This document shows, piece after piece, positions 5,833 through 13,808 of a stretch of 58,609 nucleotides of DNA (its first letter is position 1; every line of letters starts with the position of its first letter). The DNA comes from a bacterium MS4 (lineage in GTDB: Bacteria > Bacillota > Clostridia > Oscillospirales > Acutalibacteraceae): positions 1-58,609 of the forward strand of contig CCFG01000015.1 in assembly GCA_000752215.1 (NCBI GenBank), in the 5' to 3' direction. The translations under genes and the position numbers were made by a program. The notes beneath the pieces are model-generated. The model was given only the letters and a program-made list of their open reading frames with translations. It did no database searches and had not been told where the DNA came from.

Positions 5833-8361
5833 TCAGCGGAAGGTCTGCTCCGTACGGCTGATGATATCGTCCTGGACCTCTTTTGCCAGTACCACAAAGT
5901 GCGCGCTGTAACCGGCGACACGCACCACCAGATCCCTGTAATCGTCGGGATTTTTCTGAGCAGCCAGCAGGGTCTCCCTGTCTACGACATTGAACTGGAT
6001 GTGCTGACCTTTATGGTCAAAATAGCTTCTGACAACGGAGGCGAAATTCTTTAGTCCCGTATCCCCCGCAATGGCTGAGGGCAGGAATTTCATATTGTAA
6101 AGGCTTCCGTTGGAAACGAGCGTATGGTCCAGCTTGGCAACGGAATTCGCCGCCGCTGTGGGCCCTTTGACATCTTTGCCCGGTCTGGGGGAACAGCCGT
6201 CCGCCAGGGGCTGCTTTGCAAGCCTGCCGTCCGGCATAGCGCCGACGTCCTTTCCGAACAGGACGTTTGCCGACACCGGATAAATCCCCGGCTGGAAGAG
6301 ACCGCCGCGCGGATTCCGGTACTTTTCAACCTCTTTGCAGTAGAGCAGCGCGCACTTGCGGGCGATCATATCGATCTCGTCAATGTCATTTCCATAACAC
6401 GGCGTGCTGTCCATCAGCCTGCGGATATACTCATAATCCCCTGCGGGCGGAGCTTGGATCTCCGCCATTACCCGGTCTCTGAGAGAGGCCAGATCAATTC
6501 CGCAGTGGCATCCCGCCAGCTTTGCAAGAGCCTGGTACATTCTTCTGTCGATTTCCTCCTCCGTCAAAGAGGAGGCCGGCCGCACGCCGCCGTCGCCATA
6601 ACCGAAGTTCGCGTCCATCGCTTCCTTCAGCCGGGAGAGCGTAATGTTTTTATCTTCAAAAACATTTTTCTGTATCGCATAAACGGAGTCGCCGCAGTCG
6701 GCAACGCCGAATGCCTGCGGACCGGTAAAGTTGTAAACGGCTCCGCCCTCCTGCAGCGATTTGCCTCTGGCGATACAATCATCCACCAAAGCGGAAAGGA
6801 ACGGCAACGGACATCTTTCCGTATGTGCGACATCCACGCAGTTGTCCGCCTCCGCCACATAATAGACAAAATACTCAATCTGCTTCTTAAACGCCGCGAA
6901 CAGGTCGTCGGTGGATTTCCATTCGGTCGGGTCCCCCGTGACGGGCCCGAGCTGTTTTCCGCCGGCTTTTCCGTTGTTGAGGGTGATTTCCAGTATCTTG
7001 GCGACATTGACGAAAGCGGCGTCATGCCATCCGTCCGTCTTGTGGGGACACTGCGGCTCCACACAGCCGATCAGGGCGTAATTGCGGGCGTCCTCCAGAG
7101 AAACGCCCCTGTTTTCCAGTGCCGGAATGATGACCTCGTCATTATACATGGCCGGCACACCGAGTCCGAGACGGGCAAGCTCGCACGCACGGTAAAGGAA
7201 TTCGTCCGGAGTCCCCTGCCATACGCGGATCGAGAAGGAAGGCTGCGGCATCTTCACGGCGGCACAGGCATCCATACAAAGGTAGGACAGCTCGTTGGAT
7301 GCGTCCATCCCGCCGGGGGTCTGCCCGCCGACGCAAAGGTTCTGGAACCCGCCGTAACCGGCGAACGCCTGTGCGGAAACCTCGTCGCGGATTTTGCTGA
7401 CGTCATTGAACTTGACCCACAGGCAGTGGATCAGCTCTTTCGCGAAATCCTCGGTAAGCGATTTATCCGCGGCGTAATACGGATACATATACTGGTCGAA
7501 GCGCCCGGGGGAAACAGAATGGCCGCTGGACTCGATCTGGATCATGGCCTGAACAAACCAGAACGACTGGCAGGCCTCGTAGAAATTGGTCGCACCGTAT
7601 TCCGGCACCCGCTCACAGTTGCGGGCGATCTGAAGAAGCTCCGTTTTCCTGACGGGGTCGGATTCGGACGAGGCCAGCTCCTTCGCCTTAGCCGCGTACC
7701 GGTGGGCGAACGTGATCGCCGCGCAATATGTAATGATCAGAGCATGGTAGAACTGCTGGGTTCTTACATAGTTGGGGTCCAGCTTATCCAGCTTTTCCAT
7801 CGCGTTGACCGCTTCCGCAAGGATTCCCCGGAAGCCGATCTTCAGCACCTTGCCATAGTCGGCGTTCACATGGCCGACTCCGCCGAAAAAGTAGTTTCCG
7901 ACGGTAAATACACCGGATGCCATCGCGTCCTTTGCCTCCTGCGACATATAGGAGGCGGCCAGTTCGTTGACCGTCCTGCCTTTCCAATAGGTAAAAACGT
8001 CATGGAGCTCTTTTTTGGTCTGCCCGGAGATGAGGAAAGGATCGGCCAGACGGTCGGTCATGGTATCAAATTCCTTTTCCACCCATTCACAGGAAAATTC
8101 GGGATAGATTCCCGCCGAACGCGGATTCTTCGTCATGGAACCGACGATCAGCTCGTCGTCACGGATCGTCACGGGCAGCTCGTTGAAAATCTTCTCCGCT
8201 GCCTTTGCACGCCTCATGATGATAGGGAGTCCCTCTGTTTCCTTATAGGACTCGGTAATCAGAATAGCGCGCTCAGATTCCACACAGGGTTTGGCATGAA
8301 TAATCATGTCTTTCAGACGTTCTACTCTGGCGGTCGGTTTGGAAAATCCTTTTTCTAACAC
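5833..8361 (-). CDS. Glycyl radical enzyme, diol (propanediol/glycerol) dehydratase type
   Basis: An 842-aa glycyl radical enzyme. The C-terminal RVAGYSAHF holds the radical glycine (Gly817). GCVEPQ holds the thiyl cysteine Cys433 and the base Glu435. I start at GTG 8361 because AGGGAGGT lies 7 nt upstream; the longer TTG start at 8406 has no ribosome site. With this start His164 (GGVGH), Ser282 (SSGHS), Cys433, Glu435 and Asp447 fall at the numbers I remember for B12-independent glycerol dehydratase. That supports a diol dehydratase over pyruvate formate-lyase or choline lyase. Phe339 occupies the place where I recall a tyrosine in glycerol dehydratase, which hints at 1,2-propanediol. No activating radical-SAM enzyme, aldehyde dehydrogenase or microcompartment gene is adjacent, which is unusual. 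The substrate assignment is inference. Confidence 0.85.
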   Translation of the reverse strand: MLEKGFSKPTARVERLKDMIIHAKPCVESERAILITESYKETEGLPIIMRRAKAAEKIFNELPVTIRDDELIVGSMTKNPRSAGIYPEFSCEWVEKEFDTMTDRLADPFLISGQTKKELHDVFTYWKGRTVNELAASYMSQEAKDAMASGVFTVGNYFFGGVGHVNADYGKVLKIGFRGILAEAVNAMEKLDKLDPNYVRTQQFYHALIITYCAAITFAHRYAAKAKELASSESDPVRKTELLQIARNCERVPEYGATNFYEACQSFWFVQAMIQIESSGHSVSPGRFDQYMYPYYAADKSLTEDFAKELIHCLWVKFNDVSKIRDEVSAQAFAGYGGFQNLCVGGQTPGGMDASNELSYLCMDACAAVKMPQPSFSIRVWQGTPDEFLYRACELARLGLGVPAMYNDEVIIPALENRGVSLEDARNYALIGCVEPQCPHKTDGWHDAAFVNVAKILEITLNNGKAGGKQLGPVTGDPTEWKSTDDLFAAFKKQIEYFVYYVAEADNCVDVAHTERCPLPFLSALVDDCIARGKSLQEGGAVYNFTGPQAFGVADCGDSVYAIQKNVFEDKNITLSRLKEAMDANFGYGDGGVRPASSLTEEEIDRRMYQALAKLAGCHCGIDLASLRDRVMAEIQAPPAGDYEYIRRLMDSTPCYGNDIDEIDMIARKCALLYCKEVEKYRNPRGGLFQPGIYPVSANVLFGKDVGAMPDGRLAKQPLADGCSPRPGKDVKGPTAAANSVAKLDHTLVSNGSLYNMKFLPSAIAGDTGLKNFASVVRSYFDHKGQHIQFNVVDRETLLAAQKNPDDYRDLVVRVAGYSAHFVVLAKEVQDDIISRTEQTFR

Positions 8362-8646
8362 GTTATTGACCTCCCTTACAAAATGAAACACTTCTTCTAT
8401 ATACAAGACTACTTGCCATCTATCATTATATAGAATTCTTTACGGAGCAGGGAGCGAAATCCAAACCATTAAGCAATAAATTCCAAACCAGAAAAATGAG
8501 TGCATGACAACTTTAGTGAAAAATCCAGACATTATATCCACTTAAAATTTTAACATTTTTATACAAAGCCTTTACCTGGGGCCATTCATCCTGCAGCCTG
8601 AGCTTTTCCGCCGACAGGGCAATTATCACCCCCTCATTTCTATTGA

Positions 8647-8680
8647 TAAAAAACGAACAGACCGGGTTTTTCCCGATCTG
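8647..8680 (-). terminator. Terminator of the GNAT acetyltransferase gene
   Basis: On the minus strand the 9-bp stem CAGATCGGG/CCCGGTCTG (one G-U pair) has loop AAAAA and is followed by TTCGTTTTTT. It lies about 55 bp after the GNAT stop codon. The rest of 8362-8733 holds no convincing gene. Confidence 0.8.
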
Positions 8681-8733
8681 CTCCATCCCTTTATACGCTT
8701 TAAAAAGGCAGGTCCGCCGTCGGTTTTCCGCCT

Positions 8734-9300
8734 TCAGCGCCGGCCGCCTGAGATATTTTGACGCCACTGCTCCTTTGTAATGCAGGAAAAGTGCGTTATA
8801 CGGGTTTCATGCATCAGCGGGCATAGCCTGCTATGCTCGGTATGATGATAGACAAACCCGCATTTCTCCTGTACCCGCCGGGAGCGGTCGTTTCCCTCAT
8901 AATAGCCGCACCAGAGGGTTTTCAACCCGAGGTCCTCGAAACCGTGCCGCATAAGTTCCCGCACGGCTTCGGGGATAAGCCCTCTTCCCCAGAAGGGCAC
9001 GCCGATCCAATAGCCGATCTCTCCGCTGCCGGTTTCCAGAGTCCACCCATCCTCCTCGGAGGAAATCAGGCCGATACTGCCGACCGGGCGGCTGTCCCCT
9101 TTCAGGGCGACGGCATAGGTTTCCTCTTTAGAAAGAACATCCCTGATAATCTCTCTGCTGTTATCAACGCCGGTATGTACCGGCCAGCCGGCGATCGGCC
9201 CCACGCGGGGGTCCCGGGCATATTCATACAGCGCCTGCGCGTCCTCCATATGCCACGGCCTTAAAATCAGCCGCTCGGTTCTTAATATTGTCTCAGCCAA
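8734..9300 (-). CDS. GNAT-family N-acetyltransferase (RimJ/RimL-like)
   Basis: A 188-aa acetyltransferase. It begins with the RimJ/RimL-like LRTERLILRPWHMEDAQALY, then GYWIGVPFWGRGLIPEAV, which is the acetyl-CoA pyrophosphate-binding loop. LWCGYYEGNDRSRRVQEKCGFVY follows, the typical C-terminal motif of the fold. Members acetylate protein N-termini, small amines or antibiotics; the substrate cannot be named here. The start appears to be TTG at 9300, after AAAGGAGTGG. It lies just beyond the terminator that ends the upstream TnpB-like operon, so it is probably transcribed separately or by read-through. Confidence 0.88.
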   Translation of the reverse strand: MAETILRTERLILRPWHMEDAQALYEYARDPRVGPIAGWPVHTGVDNSREIIRDVLSKEETYAVALKGDSRPVGSIGLISSEEDGWTLETGSGEIGYWIGVPFWGRGLIPEAVRELMRHGFEDLGLKTLWCGYYEGNDRSRRVQEKCGFVYHHTEHSRLCPLMHETRITHFSCITKEQWRQNISGGRR

Positions 9301-9322
9301 TTTGTTTCCACTCCTTTTAGAA

Positions 9323-9366
9323 AAAGCCCGAGCCGGGAAGGAACTTTCCTTCCGGATCAGGCTTTA
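9323..9366 (-). terminator. Terminator closing the TnpB-like operon / guide-RNA region
   Basis: The 8-bp core stem GGAAGGAA/TTCCTTCC (9336-9343 with 9346-9353) is extended by imperfect outer arms AAAGCC/GGCTTT. On the minus strand it ends in GGGCTTTTTC. It begins about 16 nt after the putative end of the RNA scaffold, so it would define the 3' end of a short guide. Confidence 0.8.
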
Positions 9367-9503
9367 TTTAAATAGCTACACTTGAACGGTTACCCGTTTC
9401 CGCTCAGCGGAATCGCTCTGCACACGGGATTGCCCGCATGTGCGGAATCATGATGCGGTAGCTAATGCACCCAAAACAGGAATTCACCTCAAAAGCAGGT
9501 GAA
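9366..9503 (-). ncRNA. Candidate omegaRNA-like guide RNA at the 3' end of the TnpB-like gene
   Basis: Read on the minus strand, the region starts with a 7-bp hairpin over the stop codon (TTCACCT/AGGTGAA, 9483-9489 with 9497-9503). Next come a CCGCA/TGCGG hairpin (9434-9445) and a two-storey hairpin. In the latter CCCGT/ACGGG (9393-9397 with 9424-9428) encloses TTCCGC-TGA-GCGGAA (9398-9412). The structured part ends in GTAACCGTTCAA at 9382. TnpB omegaRNAs similarly overlap the tnpB 3' end, end in a hairpin plus a TTCAA-like tail, and are followed directly by the guide. Here the guide would be about 16 nt, 9381 down to 9366, beginning GTGTAGCTATT, before the terminator. The fold is seen; the function is inference. 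Confidence 0.55.
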
Positions 9504-11025
9504 CGGATTTCCGCAGGTCGGGCGCCTGAGCAAGCTTTTTCCAGACGGCGTACCTTTTGGAATCGTCGATATAGGTTTCCCGCATTCTGCCGATAAAACG
9601 GCCGAGCTCCTCAAACATCGGCGTATAATCCGTCGTGTCCGGCGGAAGCTCGCACCGGAAGCCGAGAATTTTATTGCAGCAAAGAAAACCGTCCTCTTTT
9701 TTCGAGACCGTGATGGGGACCTTGTCGCTGTGATATTTGTCCAGCCTTTTCGCAAGGTTCTCGCTTCCGACCGTCTCAAATTCAGCCGCGTATCCGCAGT
9801 GGATACACGCGAAAAGCTCCTCAGTTACACGGTTTCTCTGCGTCCTTGTCCCGCAGCGGGGACAGGTGAGGAAAAGGCCGTTCGAGCTCACCTCGACCGG
9901 CGGCGGCAGACCTTTGCCGGGCAGCTTGTATTTCAATTTTTGAGCAAGCAGCAGATAATCCCGGACTGAAAAACAAAGCTCCCGGTTCTGTGCGGGAACG
10001 GGCATCCGGTCGTTTTTTCCGCCGTTTGCCTCCAGCACCACCTGAGCGCGGTTCTTTGCCGCGATTTCCGCAATCGTATTGGACAAGTCGGGAGAGTTGC
10101 TCTGCTTCCGGCACGCGGAAATCCGTTTTCTTTCCCTGACGCCGCCGCCTTTATCGCAGATCGTATAACTCAATCCCCCATGAACGCCGCGCGCAACCCC
10201 CATGGTCGTGACCGCTTCCCTGGTGATCTGACGGCACTCGATATTGACCATCAGATAATACTGCCGGTCTTTTTTGACCAGCCGGGAGGAATGCAGCAGG
10301 CGCGGATTTTTCAACGCTTCCTTCAGGTCGGCGTACTGCTCTTTTCCAAAGGCCAGCGGAACGACGATATATCTTCTCTGCCCGGGCAGATTGCTCATGA
10401 AGGGCATCCCGTCCCAGACATATTTCAGGCTGAGCCCGCTTGCGCAATACCCGCCCGGAATACTGTTCGCCCGGTTCATCAGATACAGCTTCGCATAGAA
10501 ACGGTCCTTAAACTCATCGTAAAGCAGGCAGTAATCGCGGTTCATTGCGTACCGGCCGAAATAGACGGACCGCAGCTTTCCCGCCTTATCCACCAGCTTA
10601 AAGGAGCGGTGCTGAAACCTTTGCGGGCCGATCTCTCCGCTGTCAAACTGCGCAACGCAGTCCGACATTGCGCGGGAATAGCTCTGGGCGTCCAGAAAAG
10701 GAAGAGGATACCCGGTTTGGGGATGATTTTGCCTGCGCGCAAGATAGGAGGCGGCGACGGCGGAAAATTCCAGCAGCAGGGAATCCTTAAAAGGCTGTAT
10801 GTCGAAGCGGTTCAGGCTTTTGGCGGTTTCCCTGTCGATCATTTTCAGGATCAGATGCTGGGTAATATCGGTCTCCGATTTAGAGAGCTCTATAATTTCA
10901 TTTCGATAGGTATCCATCAGGAACTGCAAAGCCTGGGAATAGCGCAGCAGGGCCGTATCCATCAAATCCCGTTTCTGTTTTCCGGGCTTATAAAGCTGAA
11001 GCATCAGCGTTTTAAAAATCATCAT
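9484..11025 (-). CDS. TnpB-like protein with inactivated RuvC site (candidate TldR-type RNA-guided regulator)
   Basis: A 513-aa TnpB/OrfB homologue. The N-terminal part (KTLMLQLYKPGKQKRDLMDT) matches the TnpB start. The RuvC core has its first motif as MGVARG, with Ala278 where the catalytic Asp belongs. The second motif is VVLEANGG, with Glu332 kept. The zinc ribbon CPRCG...CIHCG (Cys388, 391, 407, 410) is intact. The third motif is SENLAKRL, where TnpB has D-x-N-A-A; Ser421 replaces the Asp. It should therefore not cut DNA. About 85 extra residues follow the RuvC domain, and the protein is longer than the usual ~400 aa. No tnpA or transposon end is visible. It starts 30 bp after the SpoIIE-like gene, so it belongs to the sensory-hydrogenase operon. 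Nuclease-dead TnpB proteins (TldR) are known RNA-guided repressors; that role here is inference. Confidence 0.8.
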   Translation of the reverse strand: MMIFKTLMLQLYKPGKQKRDLMDTALLRYSQALQFLMDTYRNEIIELSKSETDITQHLILKMIDRETAKSLNRFDIQPFKDSLLLEFSAVAASYLARRQNHPQTGYPLPFLDAQSYSRAMSDCVAQFDSGEIGPQRFQHRSFKLVDKAGKLRSVYFGRYAMNRDYCLLYDEFKDRFYAKLYLMNRANSIPGGYCASGLSLKYVWDGMPFMSNLPGQRRYIVVPLAFGKEQYADLKEALKNPRLLHSSRLVKKDRQYYLMVNIECRQITREAVTTMGVARGVHGGLSYTICDKGGGVRERKRISACRKQSNSPDLSNTIAEIAAKNRAQVVLEANGGKNDRMPVPAQNRELCFSVRDYLLLAQKLKYKLPGKGLPPPVEVSSNGLFLTCPRCGTRTQRNRVTEELFACIHCGYAAEFETVGSENLAKRLDKYHSDKVPITVSKKEDGFLCCNKILGFRCELPPDTTDYTPMFEELGRFIGRMRETYIDDSKRYAVWKKLAQAPDLRKSVHLLLR

Positions 11026-11055
11026 GCCATTTCATCCTCAAAAAGTGCAGTCATC

Positions 11056-11733
11056 TTACGTCGCGCGAAGGCAGCTGATCCGGAAGGCCAGCGCCGACAG
11101 ATCGCTCGCCGGTTTTCCGGAAGAAAGGGAACTGCCCGCGGCAAGAAGCAGCCGGACGGGGTCTTCGGCCGACATCCGGGAATCGTAGGCATTCGCCATA
11201 TAGGTTTCTATATTTTTTAAATTCCAGCCGTCCTTCAGCTTTCTGTTCTTTCCGGCGGTCAGCATCCCGTTGCCGACCGCGACGATCATATCCGCTTTTT
11301 TTGCCGTTATCTTCCCGCTGCGGATGGTTCTGCCCTGCACGGCCCTTTGGGTCGTCTGCAGCTCAACCGGTCTGCCCCTGCGGAGCAGGATCACGTCGGG
11401 CGTTTCAAACTGCTCCACCCGGATCGTTCCGTCGAAAAGCGCGAGGATCAGCGTAAAGGCGATATTCCCCGCCTTCCCCTTTTTCCCGCCGGACGGCTGG
11501 GATTCCGCAATCATATCGGCGACCCGGTCGATGGATGCGCCGCTGCCGCGCATCGCCACCATCATCTTTGCGGCAAAAGAGGTCAGGAGGCTTGCCCTCG
11601 CCCCGCCGTTTCTTCCGTCCGCAAGAATCGCCGCGACGCCGGACTCATCACGTACGATTCTGATCTGATCGTCGCAAAGGCCCTCATGATACTTGGGAAC
11701 GGAATCGCTGTACGTCTCAATGCTGATGTCCAT
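11056..11733 (-). CDS. SpoIIE/PP2C-like protein of a hydrogenase sensory operon, probably catalytically impaired
   Basis: A 225-aa single-domain protein of the SpoIIE branch of PP2C phosphatases, which dephosphorylate Ser/Thr in partner-switching pathways. The frame is clear: DDQIRIVRD, ILADGRNGG with Asp39-Gly40, VEQFETPDVILLRRGRP, and GW at 169-170. The motif normally written SDG is GNG here, so Asn155 replaces a metal-binding Asp. The later D-D pair is reduced to a single Asp211. It may be a weak enzyme or a pseudophosphatase that only binds. Its start overlaps the end of the sensory hydrogenase gene by 17 bp and has GGAGG 6 nt upstream. Similar pairs of PAS-hydrogenase and PP2C genes are known from Clostridia. 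Confidence 0.78.
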   Translation of the reverse strand: MDISIETYSDSVPKYHEGLCDDQIRIVRDESGVAAILADGRNGGARASLLTSFAAKMMVAMRGSGASIDRVADMIAESQPSGGKKGKAGNIAFTLILALFDGTIRVEQFETPDVILLRRGRPVELQTTQRAVQGRTIRSGKITAKKADMIVAVGNGMLTAGKNRKLKDGWNLKNIETYMANAYDSRMSAEDPVRLLLAAGSSLSSGKPASDLSALAFRISCLRAT

Positions 11734-13444
11734 TTTTGTCCTCCGCTCCCGGAACGATATTTTCGGTCAGCTGAAGCAGCGCCACCTTTGTTTCACAGGT
11801 TGTTTCCCCGAGAAGGTCGGCGATTTCCTGCACTACCCGCATTTGTTTGTTGACGACCTCCCTGGCAAAGGCGGCGGTTTTCTCCGTCACCTTCCGCTGT
11901 TCGTCCAGCACCTGCTCCTGCTGGGTAATATCTTTCAGAAGCACAAAAATCAGCTGGTTATTGCTCACATGAACCACCGTCTGCTCCAGAATAAGCCCGA
12001 GTTCCTTGTAATACTGCTTATGGTTCAAAATGTTTTTGCCGGTTTGAAGGACCTCCTCAAAATCCTTGCTGGGAAGGAGTTCTTCAACGGGAAGCCCGAC
12101 GCAGTCCTTTCCGAGCTTCAAAAGCTGAGTGGCGGAGGGATTGATCTGCTCGATTTGCAGATGGTCGTTGATGACCAGAATTCCGGTGGGTGTGTGTTCC
12201 ACGACTGTATTGGACATGCTTTCGGCCAGCTCGCGCATATAAGGGATACACATGTTGATGTTCGCTTTTCCCTGCAGCACCGCAATCGCTTTTTCGCGGC
12301 AGGTGTTGTACCCGCAGCAGCCGCAGTTCAATTCCTTCTCCGGCGAGGTTTTTCCGGTTGAAGCCAGCACGCTGCGGATTTTCTCCTCGTCGATGATTTC
12401 CTTTTTCGCCGAGCGGTTCCGGAACCTTTTCGTAAACTGGGACGCAACCCCTTCCGTAAGGGCGGGCGGAGCTTCATTCGCCCGTTTCACATTATCGACC
12501 AGCACATTTTTGGCGTTTAAAAAGCTGAGATTCATCAGCTTGAGAATCGGGCCTCCCAGGCATCCCCCGGAGCAGGCGTTCAACTCCAGAAAATAGCCGG
12601 AAAGGTTGTCGTGCACGACGGAATCCAGAATTTCAATGCAGCGATCCACCCCGTCGACGCTCAGGCATTCGTAAGTACTCCGCTCTTTCCGGTGAAGATT
12701 TTTGATAATGCCCCCCGGCGCGGGATAGTAGCGGGGCAAGGTGTTTTTCAGAGTGCGGCTGTTATGGTCGTCCTGTGAAAAATTTACGTTTTCTTCGCGA
12801 AACCATTTTTCCAGTTCGTCAAATGTCAGGACCGAAAACAACAGATTTCCGTTATCGGGGTCCACGCATTCGTACTTTTTGGAGATGCACGGCCCGATAA
12901 AAACGATTTTGGCCCGGATACCGTAAATCTGTTTGATCATGCGCGCATGCGCGATCAAAGGGGTCACCACCGGCGCAAGCTGATGAATCAGCGACGGATA
13001 ATTCTTTTCGATCAGCAAATTTACCGACGGGCAGGAGGTGGTAATGATATTCTGCATTTTGTGTTCGCGGATCAGCTTTTCATATTCCCGGGTAACCTGT
13101 TCGGCGCCGATCGCCGTTTCCTCCACATGGGCAAACCCCAGTTGCTTCAGCGCTGCGGACATCTTCGCGATGCCGGTTTCGGGAAAGGCTGCAATATAGG
13201 AAGGCGCCAGGGACACATACAGCTTTTCACCCGCACGGATCGCCTGTTTCACCTTGGAAAGATCGCTGTTGATATATTTCGCGTTCTGCGGACAGATCAG
13301 CAGGCAGTTTCCGCAATAGATACATTCGTCGCCGATAATATGAATCTGCTCGTTCCGGTAGGCAATCGATTTTACCGGACAGTTGCGAATGCACTTATAG
13401 CAGTTCTTACAGTTTGATTGATTTAAACCAATAATTTCTTCCAT
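11717..13444 (-). CDS. Sensory [FeFe]-hydrogenase with PAS domain (HydS-like)
   Basis: A 575-aa protein. Residues 10-60 hold two 4Fe-4S ferredoxin motifs (CxxCxxCxxxCP twice). The H-cluster domain follows, with TSCP (Cys138), PCISKKYE (Cys186) and CSGGCLGG (Cys291, Cys295). A further CGCCGYNTC...C iron-sulfur motif lies near 374-399. A PAS domain spans about 405-508 and ends in a coiled coil. The proton-relay cysteine that precedes the first H-cluster ligand in catalytic enzymes is Ser137 here, as expected for a slow, sensing enzyme. The start is ATG 13444, with GGAG 8 nt upstream. It heads the minus operon with the PP2C-like and TnpB-like genes, divergent from a second hydrogenase. Likely role: reporting H2 or redox state to the PP2C-like partner. 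Confidence 0.88.
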   Translation of the reverse strand: MEEIIGLNQSNCKNCYKCIRNCPVKSIAYRNEQIHIIGDECIYCGNCLLICPQNAKYINSDLSKVKQAIRAGEKLYVSLAPSYIAAFPETGIAKMSAALKQLGFAHVEETAIGAEQVTREYEKLIREHKMQNIITTSCPSVNLLIEKNYPSLIHQLAPVVTPLIAHARMIKQIYGIRAKIVFIGPCISKKYECVDPDNGNLLFSVLTFDELEKWFREENVNFSQDDHNSRTLKNTLPRYYPAPGGIIKNLHRKERSTYECLSVDGVDRCIEILDSVVHDNLSGYFLELNACSGGCLGGPILKLMNLSFLNAKNVLVDNVKRANEAPPALTEGVASQFTKRFRNRSAKKEIIDEEKIRSVLASTGKTSPEKELNCGCCGYNTCREKAIAVLQGKANINMCIPYMRELAESMSNTVVEHTPTGILVINDHLQIEQINPSATQLLKLGKDCVGLPVEELLPSKDFEEVLQTGKNILNHKQYYKELGLILEQTVVHVSNNQLIFVLLKDITQQEQVLDEQRKVTEKTAAFAREVVNKQMRVVQEIADLLGETTCETKVALLQLTENIVPGAEDKNGHQH

Positions 13445-13808
13445 CAAGCATGCTCCAAATAAATAAGAAAATCCAATTTATAATTCATGTTTTTTTATCC
13501 TACCACAAAACATTTGAAAAGGCAACGTCAGTGTTACCCAATTTTATTCCTTGTATTGTAAATATGGTTTTTTGTTTTGAGGGATTTCCCCGCCGAAAAA
13601 AGGATGCGATACCCCTGAAAACCCCACGGCTGATCGGGCTTTTTCGTCCATAGACAAATTGCGCCAACCACTGCTTCCACTCTCAGAAATATCTTGCGGC
13701 TCCAATTTTGTTGACGGTTTTTTCCTGCCGTGCTACCTTTACACTATTAGCGTGTGAATAATTTATCAATTGTAACTAAAGTTTCATAAAGAATAGGTGG
13801 GGTTTTAT
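13445..13808. other. Divergent intergenic region between the two hydrogenase operons
   Basis: This 364-bp AT-rich gap separates the sensory and catalytic hydrogenase operons and must contain both promoters. On the plus strand TTGACG is followed at 17 bp by TACCTT, a weak match. I found no convincing Rex-type dyad, riboswitch or ORF, and no match to the candidate guide GTGTAGCTATT. Confidence 0.5.

Noticed and set aside
6124-8358. 744-codon plus-strand ORF opposite the glycyl radical enzyme
   Set aside because: It mirrors the codons of a well-supported enzyme gene and has no ribosome site or domain of its own; a shadow frame.
8513-8767. 84-codon minus-strand ORF after the GNAT gene
   Set aside because: It overlaps the end of the GNAT gene and runs straight through a clear terminator hairpin with T-run at 8647-8680. 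No recognisable domain.
9323-11025. Active IS200/IS605 or IS607 transposon
   Set aside because: No tnpA or serine recombinase, no left end, catalytic residues lost, and the gene is embedded in an operon.
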